A DNA stretch of 64,000 bases from Atrichornis clamosus (Eukaryota > Chordata > Aves > Passeriformes > Menuridae). The notes beneath the pieces were generated by a model. The model had not been told where the DNA came from, did not search any database, and worked only from the letters and a program-made list of their open reading frames with translations. The DNA is taken from positions 1 through 64,000 of the forward strand of contig WBMZ01000337.1 in the NCBI GenBank assembly GCA_013400975.1, in the 5' to 3' direction. Of the stretch, positions 1 to 11,771 are shown one piece after another (position 1 is the stretch's first letter; every line of letters starts with the position of its first letter). A program made the translations under genes and the position numbers.

Positions 1-1739
1 CTTTTAAACTAAGACAACCTCCAAAAGGGCACACAACAGGCTGGGAGTTCTTCCCAATGCTCTGGGTAGTGAAGCTCATGACGCTTTGTTTCTACTGATA
101 TATTCACTAGGTCTATTTAGAACTGCACTTCCTTTCCCACAGGGTCAGCTGTTACTCATTCTCTGATAAACTTGGCCTTTCTCCTGAGTTGTTTCTGGCT
201 TGTAAGTTAGTGTTATTGCTGTAATTCTTATTGTTAGCCATTCTGTAATCAGTTATATATGTTACCTTGAACTTAGTGCTGTGAAACATCATCCTATTTT
301 CATTATCCTGCCAGGTTGTTTAGTTCTTACAGCAAAACTGTACACTGCTTACTACAGGTGGGAAAGGAACTTCTGATCAGCCCCTTGACAAAACATGAAG
401 AGCTGGGGAGACGTTTAAACTGGCAACTATTTAGGCCAGGGTCTTGCTCCTGTTTCTATCCCGTGTGTCCCTCTGCTACTCATAGGGTTCTTCATTTGAC
501 ATTCTGCTTCCACAGGGTTGTATTCACTGCGTGGTTATGCACCGTGTTTAGGTGTGCCTCTGTGTTCCTTTGTTCTTTCCATTTTGTTCTGGAAGCTCTT
601 TGGATTACATTATCCCTTTTTGCATTTTTTTTTTTTTTAAATCTTGGATGTCTATATAGCAGTAGGTAGACATTCTAGAGTGTTTTACTTTAGTAACTGT
701 TCATGCCCTTTAATGAACTTCCTGTAGGAAGCCATGTTTCTTCTCCATTTTGTTCTTTACAGATGCCATTAACAGTGTTATCAAGAATGGCACATATTTT
801 ACCCCCTGATCACTTGATTCTGGTTCTACATCTACGGCAGAGTTTTCCTTGTGACCCAGTCAAGTCACTTAAACACTAAATATAAGAAGAGGATAATATT
901 TCTGTACCTTCAAGGGCCATTTAGACACTAAGATCTATACACATTTTAAACAGTTCAGATACAAAAATATGCTTCCATGCTGATTAATTTTCCCAACTGT
1001 GACAGCTGGCGTAATAAAAATAGTTTCTTAACCTGAAAACTTGTCCTGCATGTGTCCTTAGACCACTCCAGCTGCATCAAAGCACAACCATTTACAGCAT
1101 AACTGTTTTCTTTGGAAAATATAGACATACACCAAGAAGTAAGGAGGACCCAGAAAAGGCATTCTATTTTTGCCTGAGACAAGAGCCACATAAAGGAGAA
1201 TTTTGCAATGCTGTTAATGTTCTGATAAAATACTCCTGTTGCTTTAGTAAAGCCATTTCCTAAGGTGATGAGCATGGTATAAATATTTAGAAAGAAATAA
1301 GAGGAAGGAAAATAGAGTTTTTTAATATATTATCAAAAAAAGTTTTAAAGGAAAAAGTGCCCCACAATAGAAAAGATAGTAATAGTAGCAGAAGCAGAAA
1401 TCTAGGGGCAAGGGGCAAAATTAATATTATAGAAAGGGTCCTTCCCATGAAGCAGTTTTTCCTAAGGATTTGTTCTGCCTGAATCCTTGGAGAATGTATC
1501 TTTAGGACAAAGTATGCCATGATAGATAGGAAAAAGTTTAAATTACAGAAGACAGAGGATGGGAAGAAGGGAAATTGGTGTGCCACCTATACCACCATCA
1601 CCTTATTTTAACAGCAAGAAGACAAAATCAAGTCAGTGATGATATACCAAAATATCAGATAGCAGAAAACACAAGGGAAAAACCACTTCAAACTCAATGG
1701 ATAGACAGTAAATCAGTTCAAATACTGTATTTAACCTAG
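1..1739. other. Unannotated AT-rich DNA
   Basis: I recognise no gene, exon or repeat family here. Open frames on both strands (for example 316-669 plus and 955-1275 minus) resemble no known protein and use AT-rich, stop-poor composition by chance. A short poly-T run sits near 627-640. Confidence 0.5.
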
Positions 1740-2313
1740 CTGCAAAACCAGGTGAAGTGAGATGGCAGTAACAAATGCAACAAAGCTACCTGCACACAAA
1801 GATGGAAGAAGTAGGCTTATTGGTGCGTGACATAAAACAGGATATTAGGGGGATAATTGAAACTTGATAGAATACTAATTGCAAAAGGAGTGCAAGTACT
1901 ACAGGGTGCACACTGCAAAAGGAACACAGAAGGAATTGTCAAGATAATGTGGTAGCATTATATATTAATAATATGGCTGGCAGTAAAGAAATGTTAATTA
2001 ATAGTATGGATAAGAGAGGATCAGCTTATGTCAGAATGTGTTAGGGAAGGATTCTCTAGGGGGAAAGGTACTGGGCTCTACAGTGAACATTGGACTTGAG
2101 GTTGCTTTAGTATCATCAGAGAGATAAAGCTACCTGGGGATTGTGTCATTATGGGAGAGTTTAAGTTCCACAGCCATAGACTGGAGAATAGATGTTACAT
2201 CCACAGAAGAATCCAGTAATTTTTTGGAGTGGAAGACCAAAAACCTTCTCTTTGAAGAAGCCATGGAATTGCTGAGAGTTTATAGTATTTTAAGTGGGTG
2301 ATGGACAAGTAGG

Positions 2314-2359
2314 AAAGTTATTATACAGAAAGTAGCAAAGTTATTATCCAGAAAGTGGT
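2314..2359. repeat. 23-bp tandem duplication
   Basis: Two adjacent 23-bp copies (2314-2336 and 2337-2359), each beginning AAAGTTATTAT, differ at 3 positions. The duplication lies inside the ancient CR1-like element and probably arose after its insertion. Confidence 0.8.
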
Positions 2360-3130
2360 ACAGAAAATAATGCACTATCAAATGATGACAGTACTGACCC
2401 AATTTCAATTTAAATGAAGTAGCAGTATTTACAAAGACAAGTTGGTAGTTGTGGTGTTTAGTTGTAAAAGGACAGACTATATCATAGTGATTCAATCTGA
2501 AAAGCAAAGACACGGAATTGAGGTGGAGCACTGGTCTGAAATTTGTATTCTTAGGCAATAGAACTCCAGACCTCTCTAGAAAAATAAGTCTACTAAACAG
2601 GCTGTTGAAATTTGTCAAAGGATCTTTGAGATCAAGAGGATTGAAAATGAAAGACTAGAATGTGAATTGTGAACAGCAGGAATAAATTAGACCTTGAGAA
2701 ATCAGAAGAAACAGTTAAAGATTCTCCAAACATAATAAATAAAGAGCTACAAAAAAAAAGCAAAGACATATTTAAGGCTAGTGTAGGGATGGTCTGCCAA
2801 ATAAATACTACTTTTTCTCTACTCTGAAGAAAAGCAAGTGGAACAGAGATGTGATAGCAGCACTCTTTATGTGGAACAGGATAATAGAAAGCGGAAATGA
2901 TGCCACAAATATGGGACCAGTACTTGCCAAGTTGATATGCCCTTCTGAATAGAAGTTAATAAGATTCAGTTACAAAAACATGCTAAAGAGCAAACTTAGC
3001 AGCCACAGACCAGCTATTCTGATGTGCAATATTTTAGGGAAAATGAAAGCCGTGGGGAGTAATAGATGATGTCCTAAAATACAGTATCAACTTAATAAAG
3101 GGGATCAAGTTTTAGGCTTCTTTAATGACT

Positions 3131-3290
3131 GTTTGTTTGTTTTGTTTGTTTGTCTGTTTGTGTTGTGTTTTTTTTTTTGGGTTGGGTTGGTTTTTGTGGT
3201 TTTTGTTTTGTTTTTTGTGGTTTTTCATGTTGGGTTTTTTGTGTTTTGTTTTGTTTGGTTTTGTTTTGTTGTTTTTTGTTTTGTTTTTTT
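3131..3290. repeat. T/G-rich low-complexity tract
   Basis: About 160 bp made almost entirely of T and G, starting as (GTTT)n and continuing as irregular TTTTG/TGGTTTT runs. It interrupts the ancient CR1-like sequence. The minus-strand open frame through it (K/Q/T/N-rich) is an artefact of composition. Confidence 0.9.
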
Positions 3291-3753
3291 AGTGGCAAGT
3301 AAAACATAGCAACACAGTAGCTGTAGTTTACCTGTTCTTCAGTAAAATATTTCATATAATGGTTAGGCATTCTTTGAGACGAGAAATAGTACAAGGAAAT
3401 CCCTAAAGGGCAGACAGTGATGGATTATGTTGAAAAGGAAACTAGCACTCTAAAACAAAATTCCAAATGGTATTTCTCAAATACTTTTATTAGTGATCAA
3501 GAAGTCAATGTGCAATAATTAAATTTGTTGAAGGTACAAAGCATATCAACAGGGCAAATTCAGTAGAAATCTGGTTAACTTGATCCCTGCAATTATAGGG
3601 TGGGATTAGATAAACTAGAACAAAATCCAAGCTGATTCTTTAAAGAAGAAATAACAAGAATGTTAGCTACCCATTGAAAACGGATGGGGAAAAAAGGAAA
3701 AAAAAAATTGGGTTTGTATTTTTCAGTCACATCTGAGCCGTTGCTGTGACCAG

Positions 3754-3804
3754 AAAAAAAAAAAAAGAAAAAGAAAAAGAAAAAAAAAGAAAAAGAAAAA
3801 GAAA
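3754..3804. repeat. A-rich (AAAAAG)n tract
   Basis: Pure A/G microsatellite, an A run followed by AAAAAG-type units, lying inside the ancient CR1-like element. It could be an expanded A-rich segment or the tail of another retrotransposition event. Confidence 0.9.
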
Positions 3805-4310
3805 TCATACACTAGGCAATATCAGGTGAAGTATTTCCGGTAGAGAGGGGGAAGTACTCATGTGTTGTTATATGTTACTTGGAGTCACTATGCACATTTA
3901 TGTTCACTAACATTCAAGAAGAAAAATTCAAAGACAACTCACCATATAGGAGTAAGGGGCTTTTGTTGGTTTTGGTTAGTCAAACAAAAACAGACTTAGA
4001 GGATATAGGATTACTGCCTATAAAAGCATTGATGCGGTAAAAAAAGGAGAAGAAAGCTGTTTAGCTGAAACTGTTCACACCCACCAACTCCCGCCAAAAG
4101 ACCATGAATAAATTTATGCTAAAGATTAAAAGGGCTCTATTTACCCGTGGAATTTGTAGTGGACAAAATCCTCTATTTTTTTTGAGGATGGAACTTGATA
4201 AATGCAAGAAGGGAATTATGTAGGCAGCCAGAAATATCAAAGGACTGGATATAAGACCCAGGAATTCCCTCCCAGTTTAGCCCTGGATTTTCTAAATTTC
4301 TATAATGAAT

Positions 4311-7300
4311 AAATTCTGTACTTGGAATCTGCACCTGGGGAAAAAATGTTAGTAAAAGCTCAGTTTAGTTGAGCTAAGTGCAATGTATGCACACAGGACT
4401 AAAAACTTGCTTGTATTGTTCTGGGGAAGCCATGCAATGATATTTCTCTGTGCAAGGTTGAAGCCAGAAGAATTACTCCATTAGAAACCACAGTTCCTAG
4501 CTGCACATCCCCTCGTGTGCAGATGGAGTGCAGAGCACTGTTTCCTAGCAACTACTAAGGACCACTGGCTTTATAAATCAATCTCTGCCAGGATATCACA
4601 GAAACCACGATAAATGGGAAACATTTAGTAGTCAGAAAGCTTTCTGCTTCCTCCACTTTCTGGTCTGCACAGAAGAGTCTTTTCAAGAAGTAGATAATAT
4701 CAGCATTTCTTCATAAGTGGACTGAATTCAAATCCTTGTTCAGGTGACTTGTTTTTCAGCTCCCCTGGGGTACATGTCCTCATGTCCATGAATGGTTCTT
4801 CTCTAATATGTCAGTCACCAGGCTTGCTCAAAGTCAAAATTATACAAAACTTCCTCTTTTAAAAAAAAGAAGAAAATGAAATGCAGATAAGGAAGGAATG
4901 AATAGCACTGGAAAAAACTCTGAAGAGACCTGGGATGAGGGGGAATGATAACAGTCAGTCGAAGGCTGCAGATACAACTCTCCCCTCCTATACAGTAAAT
5001 TAACTCTCAGTGTCACATTAATCTATAAAATTCAAGTAACATCTGATTGACTGCAACATCCAGTTCTTTTGATTTTTTTATCACTATTAAGAATTTCTAC
5101 TCATTTCTGTGTTTTTTTATCCTCCTCGTTTTGCAAGTTTCCAGCATTTTCTGATGCAGATAACTGTATGAACTGGGAGCCTCTATGATGTTATACACTG
5201 GAAAATCCCATTTTCCTTTTGTGTAAAGCACAGGTGAGATGATCTCTCTGTCCAGCAACTTTTATCAGGGTTTTTTATCAGAAATACACCGGAGCTTTTT
5301 TCACTCTGGTAAGACCAGGCCTACAAAATGAAAATGTTAAGAAGCTCCCAGTAATATGTAAGGGGAGAAAAAAGTAGTACATTTAAGAATAAATATTCCT
5401 GAAGCAGTCATTAAATAAGCAATTAATATTTTAGTCTTTAATTCGATTGTTATATGTGCCTCTTATCTCACTTCTAATTTGGGAACAGTATTGATTATTT
5501 AATTTCTAGCATAGAGTGGTGTCCCTTGTGAAATCATAGCATCAGTCTGAGAATGCTCTGCTTGTCATCTTTTTTTTGTGAACACTAAGGGAACAGGAGC
5601 AGTAGGTGAGTTAAAGGTTAGTTTCAGAAAAGGAGTACTCAGGATACTAAACTTTGTGACTGATGGTATCATTTGAGAAATCTGATGCTTAGACTGTGAG
5701 CTCTTTAAAGTCCAAAATTGCTTATATATCACAGAAAAGAAGCCATGCACGTTTGTGATGCCATATAGTGTGCAGTCATTCCACTTCTGAGTTGGACGTA
5801 AATTTGGGAAGGGCTGGCATTCTGATTTTCAACTCTTTCTCTTCTGTTTTCAGAAACATTTTAGAAGTTCCTTTTCACTGAACTAATTCTGCTTTGTTAT
5901 TATTAGTAATATATTGTTGCAATCTCACAAGTTAATTCCTCTTTTACTTGTAATGTTATAACTCAGGCTAAATCACTCTATTCAGAGATGGGTTTGTGTT
6001 ACACTGGCATCTCAGATTATTCTTTGCCCTTTTTTTTTGAGTTCTTTTGAAGATGTGTTTATGTCCCCATTGTTCGATCAACAAAGTATGCAATTAGAAA
6101 TCTTTGGTCTTCTGGCATGTTTAGCAAATCTTTTCAGTGTATGATTTACCACCTGTGGCTTTTCTTCATCTCTCAAAAATGCTATTATCTTAAATGGCCT
6201 ATTTCTAATTGCAGTGAGTTTAATTGCTTGGATACACAAGGGTCTGTGTTGGCTACTATTTTTTTCTGGACATATTGAGAAAAAATGTGTGTCTGTGTAC
6301 AGAGGTTTCTAGAAGGGGCAAAAATTTTACTGCATGTTTCCCCTTAATAGGAGTGGATGTCAGCAGGTTTACGATAACATTCCTGGAATTATTGCCCTCC
6401 TGAGAAGAATTTCCATTCCAGACCATCTTTATTGGAGATCTCTATAAAGATACTGCCCAGCCATATCTCTTGTGCTTGGAACTCTGTCTGAAATATGTGG
6501 TATCACTGAGAAACTCTATGTGGAGCCAAGAGTGCTGCCACTGGTTTCTGGAAAGTGTTTGACAGTGGCATATGTGGTATTACTTTTTTAAAGAAGGAAG
6601 ATGAAAAATCATTCAAAAGGGAGAAGATTTGTTAACAGAAAGCACCTGGAAGCATGCACAATTGAACAGTGTGCCTATATATTCTAATTTTTTTCCAGAA
6701 ATGTATGGTGTCATCATTGTTTGTAGAGTCATGTTGTTAATTTGCAAACATTTGGAGAACTGTCAGATGTTTTTGTGAATATTTATGAGTCTTCAGTGTT
6801 TCACCACTTTTAGCACAGGTGGTCATTTGCCCAAAAATTCCTCTAGGAAATTTACTATTTACTGTTCACTATTCATCTTCCTATTGCTTAAAAGGTTTGT
6901 CACCCAGTTAGGGAACAAAAGAAGTAGGCTGTGAGGCAGGACACAGACTAACCCTTGCAGTGGACAGCTGAAATAAATAGCTTCAAACAAGCCATGTGCA
7001 GAATATTATCTCTTTAAACAACTAAGCAAATATTTATCAACTGTAAGGCCTCAAGGGCACACATTATCTTTTATTTTCCTATTTATCCACTATCTACTAC
7101 AATAGAATTGCAAAAGGTTTGCAATTGTAAAGGTCTTTAGGCATTAATATAACAAAAATATACGATAACAGAGAATAACAAATGCTGTTTAAGAAATCTG
7201 TATTGGATAGTAGACAACTCAGAAATAAACCTAGATTACAAACAAATTTCCTACAAGTAGGCTTACTTAAAAATAAAAGTGTTGCCAAATCCTTCTTGCT

Positions 7301-8860
7301 TTACTCACTTAAGTCCTCAAGCTGAAAATAAACTTCTAAGGTAGATTATAATATTTCACTCCATAGACTGGGAATTTGTATTTTAACAAACCAGAATGAA
7401 GTTTACTGAACTGTGAGTTGTGTGAAATGAGCTCCAGGAAGTAGTTTTAATGATCATGAAAAAGATAAACTATTACAGAACACAGAACTAGAACCTTTGA
7501 AATGCATTTTGGTGTAATATTTTAATTCTAACTTTTGATTTTCATTCAGCCATTAACATTCAATGACTACAAAGAGAATCAGAAAACTATTTAAAATTTT
7601 TTTCTGGATGAATCTAACACAGGGGAGTCTGATGCATAATTTAGGCTTGCATTGTAGCTACTCACACACTCTATGATGACATCCAGAGATTAGGTATGCA
7701 TATATGTCATATCCTAAGGTTTCGAATGTTAATACTTAACAATATTTACTGAATTAGTTACCTCCTGTTGTTTATGAACTGTCATAGGTCTATTAGATTT
7801 ATTCATGTTTTTGCAGCAAGTTAAAAAATTAATTTTATTTTACATTTTTCTATTAAACTTCCAAGCCCTTCTTACCTCAGGTTGGTTTAAAAGTGTAGGA
7901 AAATTTTGTAATCAGAGATGGCAAGAGTGATCAATCACACTTTTATGAATCTTCCGGAGAGCCAGATCCCCAGAAAAAGACACTTAAATAAAATAGCTTA
8001 AAAGATGACTAACTTCAACCTTTGCCTTGGCAATCCCCCACTCTTCCAAAGGAACCTATGGATTGCAAGCCTTGTCCTAACTCCATTCAGAAGAGCTAAT
8101 GTTCAGAGGTCTTTGTTTCCTTTCTTTCAGATGTTTGACTGGAAGACAGATAGTGCCTTTGGTAAGGGCAAGATCTTGAGGCCTCCTGTGTCCAGCAGAT
8201 GTCTGGTTTTCAGGCTTTCCTCACTCCATCCCATTGTGAGGTGAAGTTGCAAGGGATTTCACTAAATCAGTTTTTGTAAATGAGTTGTGTTTGTGACTGA
8301 CCACTGTTCCCCTACAGAGACAATGTTAGTTGCACAAAGTCCTTTTCTGGTATATACCTGAGACCAGCACTAATGAAAAGCCCTTATGAACTGCTGCTTC
8401 TGTGCCTTTTTTCCCCCGCTGTGTGTCTAGTTTTTAAAACATGAGTCAATTCAGTTGTCTAATCATAGACATCTACTTGAGATGCCTTGGTGTACCACAG
8501 GCATCTGCTCAAGATGGCATCTGTGACGGAGTGCCTGCTGGGGACCCACACCTCTGGGGAGCAGGGATAACCCAGGGCATCTCAGGCACCGCCAGGCATT
8601 ATGTACAGGTAACTCAGAGAGTCCGTAGCACAAAGAAGGGAGTTAGAGAGGTTCTGTTGGGTTGGGTTCCTGTTAAGTATCCCCTGAAACTTTTGGGAGT
8701 CTGGGGCAAACTGAATTCGTCTCCAGACTTCCAGGCTCTCCTGTCCAGATCTCCAGGGACTTCAAAGGGAATTTTCATACTCAGGGCACAAACACTCCTT
8801 GTGCCTTTCCCCAGGACCTGCTCTTTGCTCATTTGACCACTTGTAGGATGCTTCTCTGAG
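4311..8860. other. Unannotated AT-rich DNA
   Basis: No gene or repeat is recognised in this 4.5-kb stretch. Open frames are short and unremarkable. The 8.41-8.86 kb part is richer in G+C and carries a 131-codon plus-strand frame (8441-8836) that resembles nothing I know. It abuts the 3' end of the next CR1 and could be an unrecognised repeat. Confidence 0.5.
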
Positions 8861-10388
8861 ATCATAGAATCATTAAGGCTGGAGAAGACTTCCAAGATCA
8901 TCCAGTCCAATCTTCGACCGAATACAACTATGCCCATTAAACCATACTGCGAAGTGCCACATGTACTCTGTTTCTGAACACTTTCAGGAATGGTGACTCC
9001 ACCACATCCTTAGGCAACCTGTTCCAGTTCTTAACCACTCTTCCAGTGAAGAAATTTTTCCTAATATCCAACCTGAGTCTCCCTTGGTGCAACTTGAGGC
9101 TACTTCCTTTTGTCCTCTTGCTGGTTACCTGGGAGAACAGACTGACCCCCCCCTTGCCACAACATCCTTTCAGCTAATGTGGCAGTACAACTGTCTGTGT
9201 CTTCACGGACATACACAGATTTTTAAGTTTGTTAGGCCTGTAAGTGTGTTACTGTTGTGCTTATAGTCAATTCTACAGAAACATTAGTTAAATTGTTTAA
9301 ATTAGGCTGGTGCTTAAATGTTAAGTTTAAGGGCTATTAAACCCAGTCAAGTCCAAGGATAAGTTTGGCAAGGGGGTTCACTCTGAAACTTGTGACTCAA
9401 CAGGAGGGTCTTGCTTATTCCTTTTTATTCTTACTCTTTCCCATCCTCACCCTTTTTCATCCCCAGCTTCCATGCAGACCATTTTTGATTGATTTTAGTT
9501 CTAGATTGATTGATTTTAGATTTTAGTTCAATTTTTCTCTGTGAGTTTTGAGCATCTAGTAAATAGAAGAGTGAACCTTGCCAAAACACTTTGTCACACT
9601 TTCACTTTTATATTAAGCCTGCTTTTGCTGATACCTTTGCTGGTGATTTTTGAGCAACCTAAAAACTCATTTGTGGCAGGTAGTTGTAGAGAGTGTTAAG
9701 GTCTCCCCTGAGTTTCCTTTTATCCTGACTGAACAACCCCAGTTTCTTCAGCTGCTCCTCATCGTCCAGGTTGCCCTTGGCCCTTGGCCATCTGGGCACG
9801 TGCTGGCTCAAGATCAGCTGGCTGTTGATCAGCAACCCCAGGTTCTTTCCTTCTGGGCAGCTTTCCAGCCACTTTCCCCCAAGTCTGTAGCACTGCACGG
9901 GGTTGTTGTGACCCAAGTGCTGAACCTGGCACTTGGCCCTGTTGAATCTTACACAATTGGCCTCAGCCCATCAATCCAGCCTGTCCAGATCCCTTTGTAG
10001 AGCCTTCCTGACATCCAGCAGATCAACACTCCCAGCCAGCTTGGTGTCATCTGTGAACTTGCTGAGGGTGCACTCAATCTTCTTATCCAGATCATTGATA
10101 AAGATGTAAAAGTACTGATCCCAGGGGTACCCCACCAGTGACTGGTCACCAACTGGATATAACTCCATTCATCACCACTCTCTGGGCCTGTCCATCCAGA
10201 CAGTTTTTTACTCAGCAAAGAGTGCACCTTCCTAAGCCGCAGGCTGCCAGCTTCTCCAAGGGAATGCTGTGGGGGACAGTGTCAAAAGCTTTACTGAAGT
10301 TCAGGCAGACAACATCCACAACCTTTCCCTCATTCACTAGGCTGTACACCTCATCATAAAAGGAGATCAGGTTAAGTCAGGCAGGAGA
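8861..10388 (-). mobile_element. CR1 LINE, 5'-truncated, split by an LTR
   Basis: Minus-strand avian CR1. Its 3' terminus is at the left (ATCATAGAATCATTAAGG read on plus). The 3' part occupies 8861-9177 and the upstream part 9679-10388, separated by a probable solo LTR. On the minus strand the upstream part encodes recognisable reverse-transcriptase C-terminal sequence: YIFINDLD then FTDDTKLAG (the catalytic FADD block with A changed to T), R-D-L-D-R-L-D, G-H-N-N-P and Y-N-Y-L. About 70 codons expected between GHNNP...QHVP and L-K-K-L-G-L-F are missing near 9760. The element is dead: it is truncated, frameshifted and interrupted. Confidence 0.9.
9178..9678. mobile_element. Probable solo LTR inserted in CR1
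   Basis: About 500 bp of non-CR1 sequence starts with TGTGGCAG and ends with TGTGGCA, so it has the TG...CA ends expected of a retroviral LTR. Removing it restores a continuous CR1 reading (CCTTTCAGGTAGTTGTAGAG). The flanking 5-mers GCTAA (9173-9177) and GGTAG (9679-9683) fit a mutated 5-bp target duplication. The first copy differs from the inferred original at two positions. I see no gag, pol or env sequence, so a solo LTR formed by LTR-LTR recombination is the simplest reading. The orientation and family are not certain. Confidence 0.6.
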
Positions 10389-11771
10389 TACTTAGCAAGG
10401 GCACAGCTTTACCTGAAAAGCGTAGTATTTCTGCACACAGTTTAGATGTACAAATCAGTCCATCAATATCTAATAAGTGCAAATATCTTATGAGGCAATT
10501 TGTCTTGTTTCATATCTTCAGTTCTTCTGCATCTCAGTGTATCAGGGATGTGAGATAGTCTTATGAACATCAACATTAGCAGTAGCCTTCCTGTTACTTA
10601 AGTTATCCAATTCTCTTCTCCTCCCTGTTTCTGGTGGCAGGAGATGGTGTCTCTCTTAGTCTGAGGATGGTTGGGAAGGCTGCAGGAGCACACCAGATAC
10701 TAGAAATATGTATGTTTCTTCATGCAACAATGTTGTTGTTTACTAAGAAAAAAGACACTGTCTAAGGGTGGGACAGCATCTTGATGGCATCCTTCGCAGT
10801 GCTGATCTAACTGCTCTGTATGCCATCAGGAGATGCACATGAGCTGTGTGAGATACTGTAACACTTCCAGAATAGCTGCTGCTTCTGTGCAGCCAGGGGA
10901 AAATATCACCTTTCTCATTAACTTCTTCACGCTTCAACCTACAGAGGCAGCATAACTTATTTTTGTTGGAGCTTCTAAATCCTACTTTGGTTTCATGCAC
11001 CCAGACTTGCAGTAGGACCCATTTTACCCACAGTTCCTAACAACTTCAGAGACGACTGCATGCCACATTGTGGTTTTGCATAGATGTGGTAAAATTCAAA
11101 TCTATTGCTTTTTTAAGGGCAGGGGTGAAAAAACAAAGCAAGGATAAATTTGGAACCCACTTCAAAATCTCTAGAATGTTGCACAAGAGCAGGGATGGAA
11201 AGAGAAAGTAGTAGGACTTTTCTCATAACTCTAGTGTGATCTCAGCCCCACTGAAACGGATGGAAAACTGACTGGCTTCAAGGCTAATTGAACCTGAGCA
11301 TACTGAAAAGCAATTAAAGCTCAATATTTTTTACAGAAGTTGCTCCTGCCCTGAAGCCAGAAAACAAACCAAATAGAGGCTAGTAAAGCCTCTGCTGGAT
11401 AACAATGGTCCTCTGCTTATCAGCACTTCAGAATTCCTGTTTATCAGCACCAGGTTGCTGCTGGACTCTTTTGATTCTGCTTGTTAGTGTCTGATCAGAG
11501 GCAGCCTTTGTCCAGCTTTAAATATGCATGAAACCCAAACAAGCATACCATAATGGGTAGAATTTCTTCCATTGTCTTAAAGAGGTTTGTATAATCTTGT
11601 AGAACAAGAAAAAACAGAATTACTGCCTTACGTCAAACATAAGAAATACAACTGGGTTTGGCCATAAAAATAGGTCTCTTTCCATCTTTTTTTACTTTTT
11701 TTCATGTTGCTGCAGCTTCTGTTTTTAACAATCTCCTGGTGAGGCAGATAAGCTCCTAATTCTATTAATGC
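10389..11771. other. Unannotated DNA
   Basis: No gene or repeat family recognised. The minus-strand frame at 10743-11000 (85 codons) has no recognisable domain. Confidence 0.45.

Larger units (their letters stand above)
1740..4310 (+). mobile_element. Ancient CR1-like LINE, ORF2 region to 3' end, decayed
   Basis: This is a heavily mutated CR1-type non-LTR retrotransposon resembling the CR1/L3 elements of turtles and other amniotes. Landmarks appear in the correct order. An endonuclease-domain start lies around 1828-1968. A GDFN-type block followed by an 'atagactggag' stretch lies at 2150-2191 and is mutated to G-E-F-K. A reverse-transcriptase entry block (Y-R-P ... K-I-L-E type) lies at 2998-3051. 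The FADD-type catalytic block is at 3520-3546, and the catalytic aspartates are lost. The G-I-S-S-R-like block is at 3813-3847, and a CR1-type 3' end (ttccctcccag) is at 4258-4293. No frame stays open across it. T/G-rich and A/G-rich tracts interrupt it. The 5' boundary is approximate. Confidence 0.75.

Noticed and set aside
316..669. 117-codon frame rich in Phe, Leu, Cys
   Set aside because: Composition follows a T-rich strand with a poly-T run; no domain or splice context.
3122..3394. Minus-strand frame rich in Lys, Gln and Thr
   Set aside because: Product of the T/G-rich tract.
8441..8836. 131-codon plus-strand frame
   Set aside because: No recognisable domain. The minus-strand frame at 8614-8937 overlaps it and runs into CR1; it is more likely part of an unrecognised repeat or chance.
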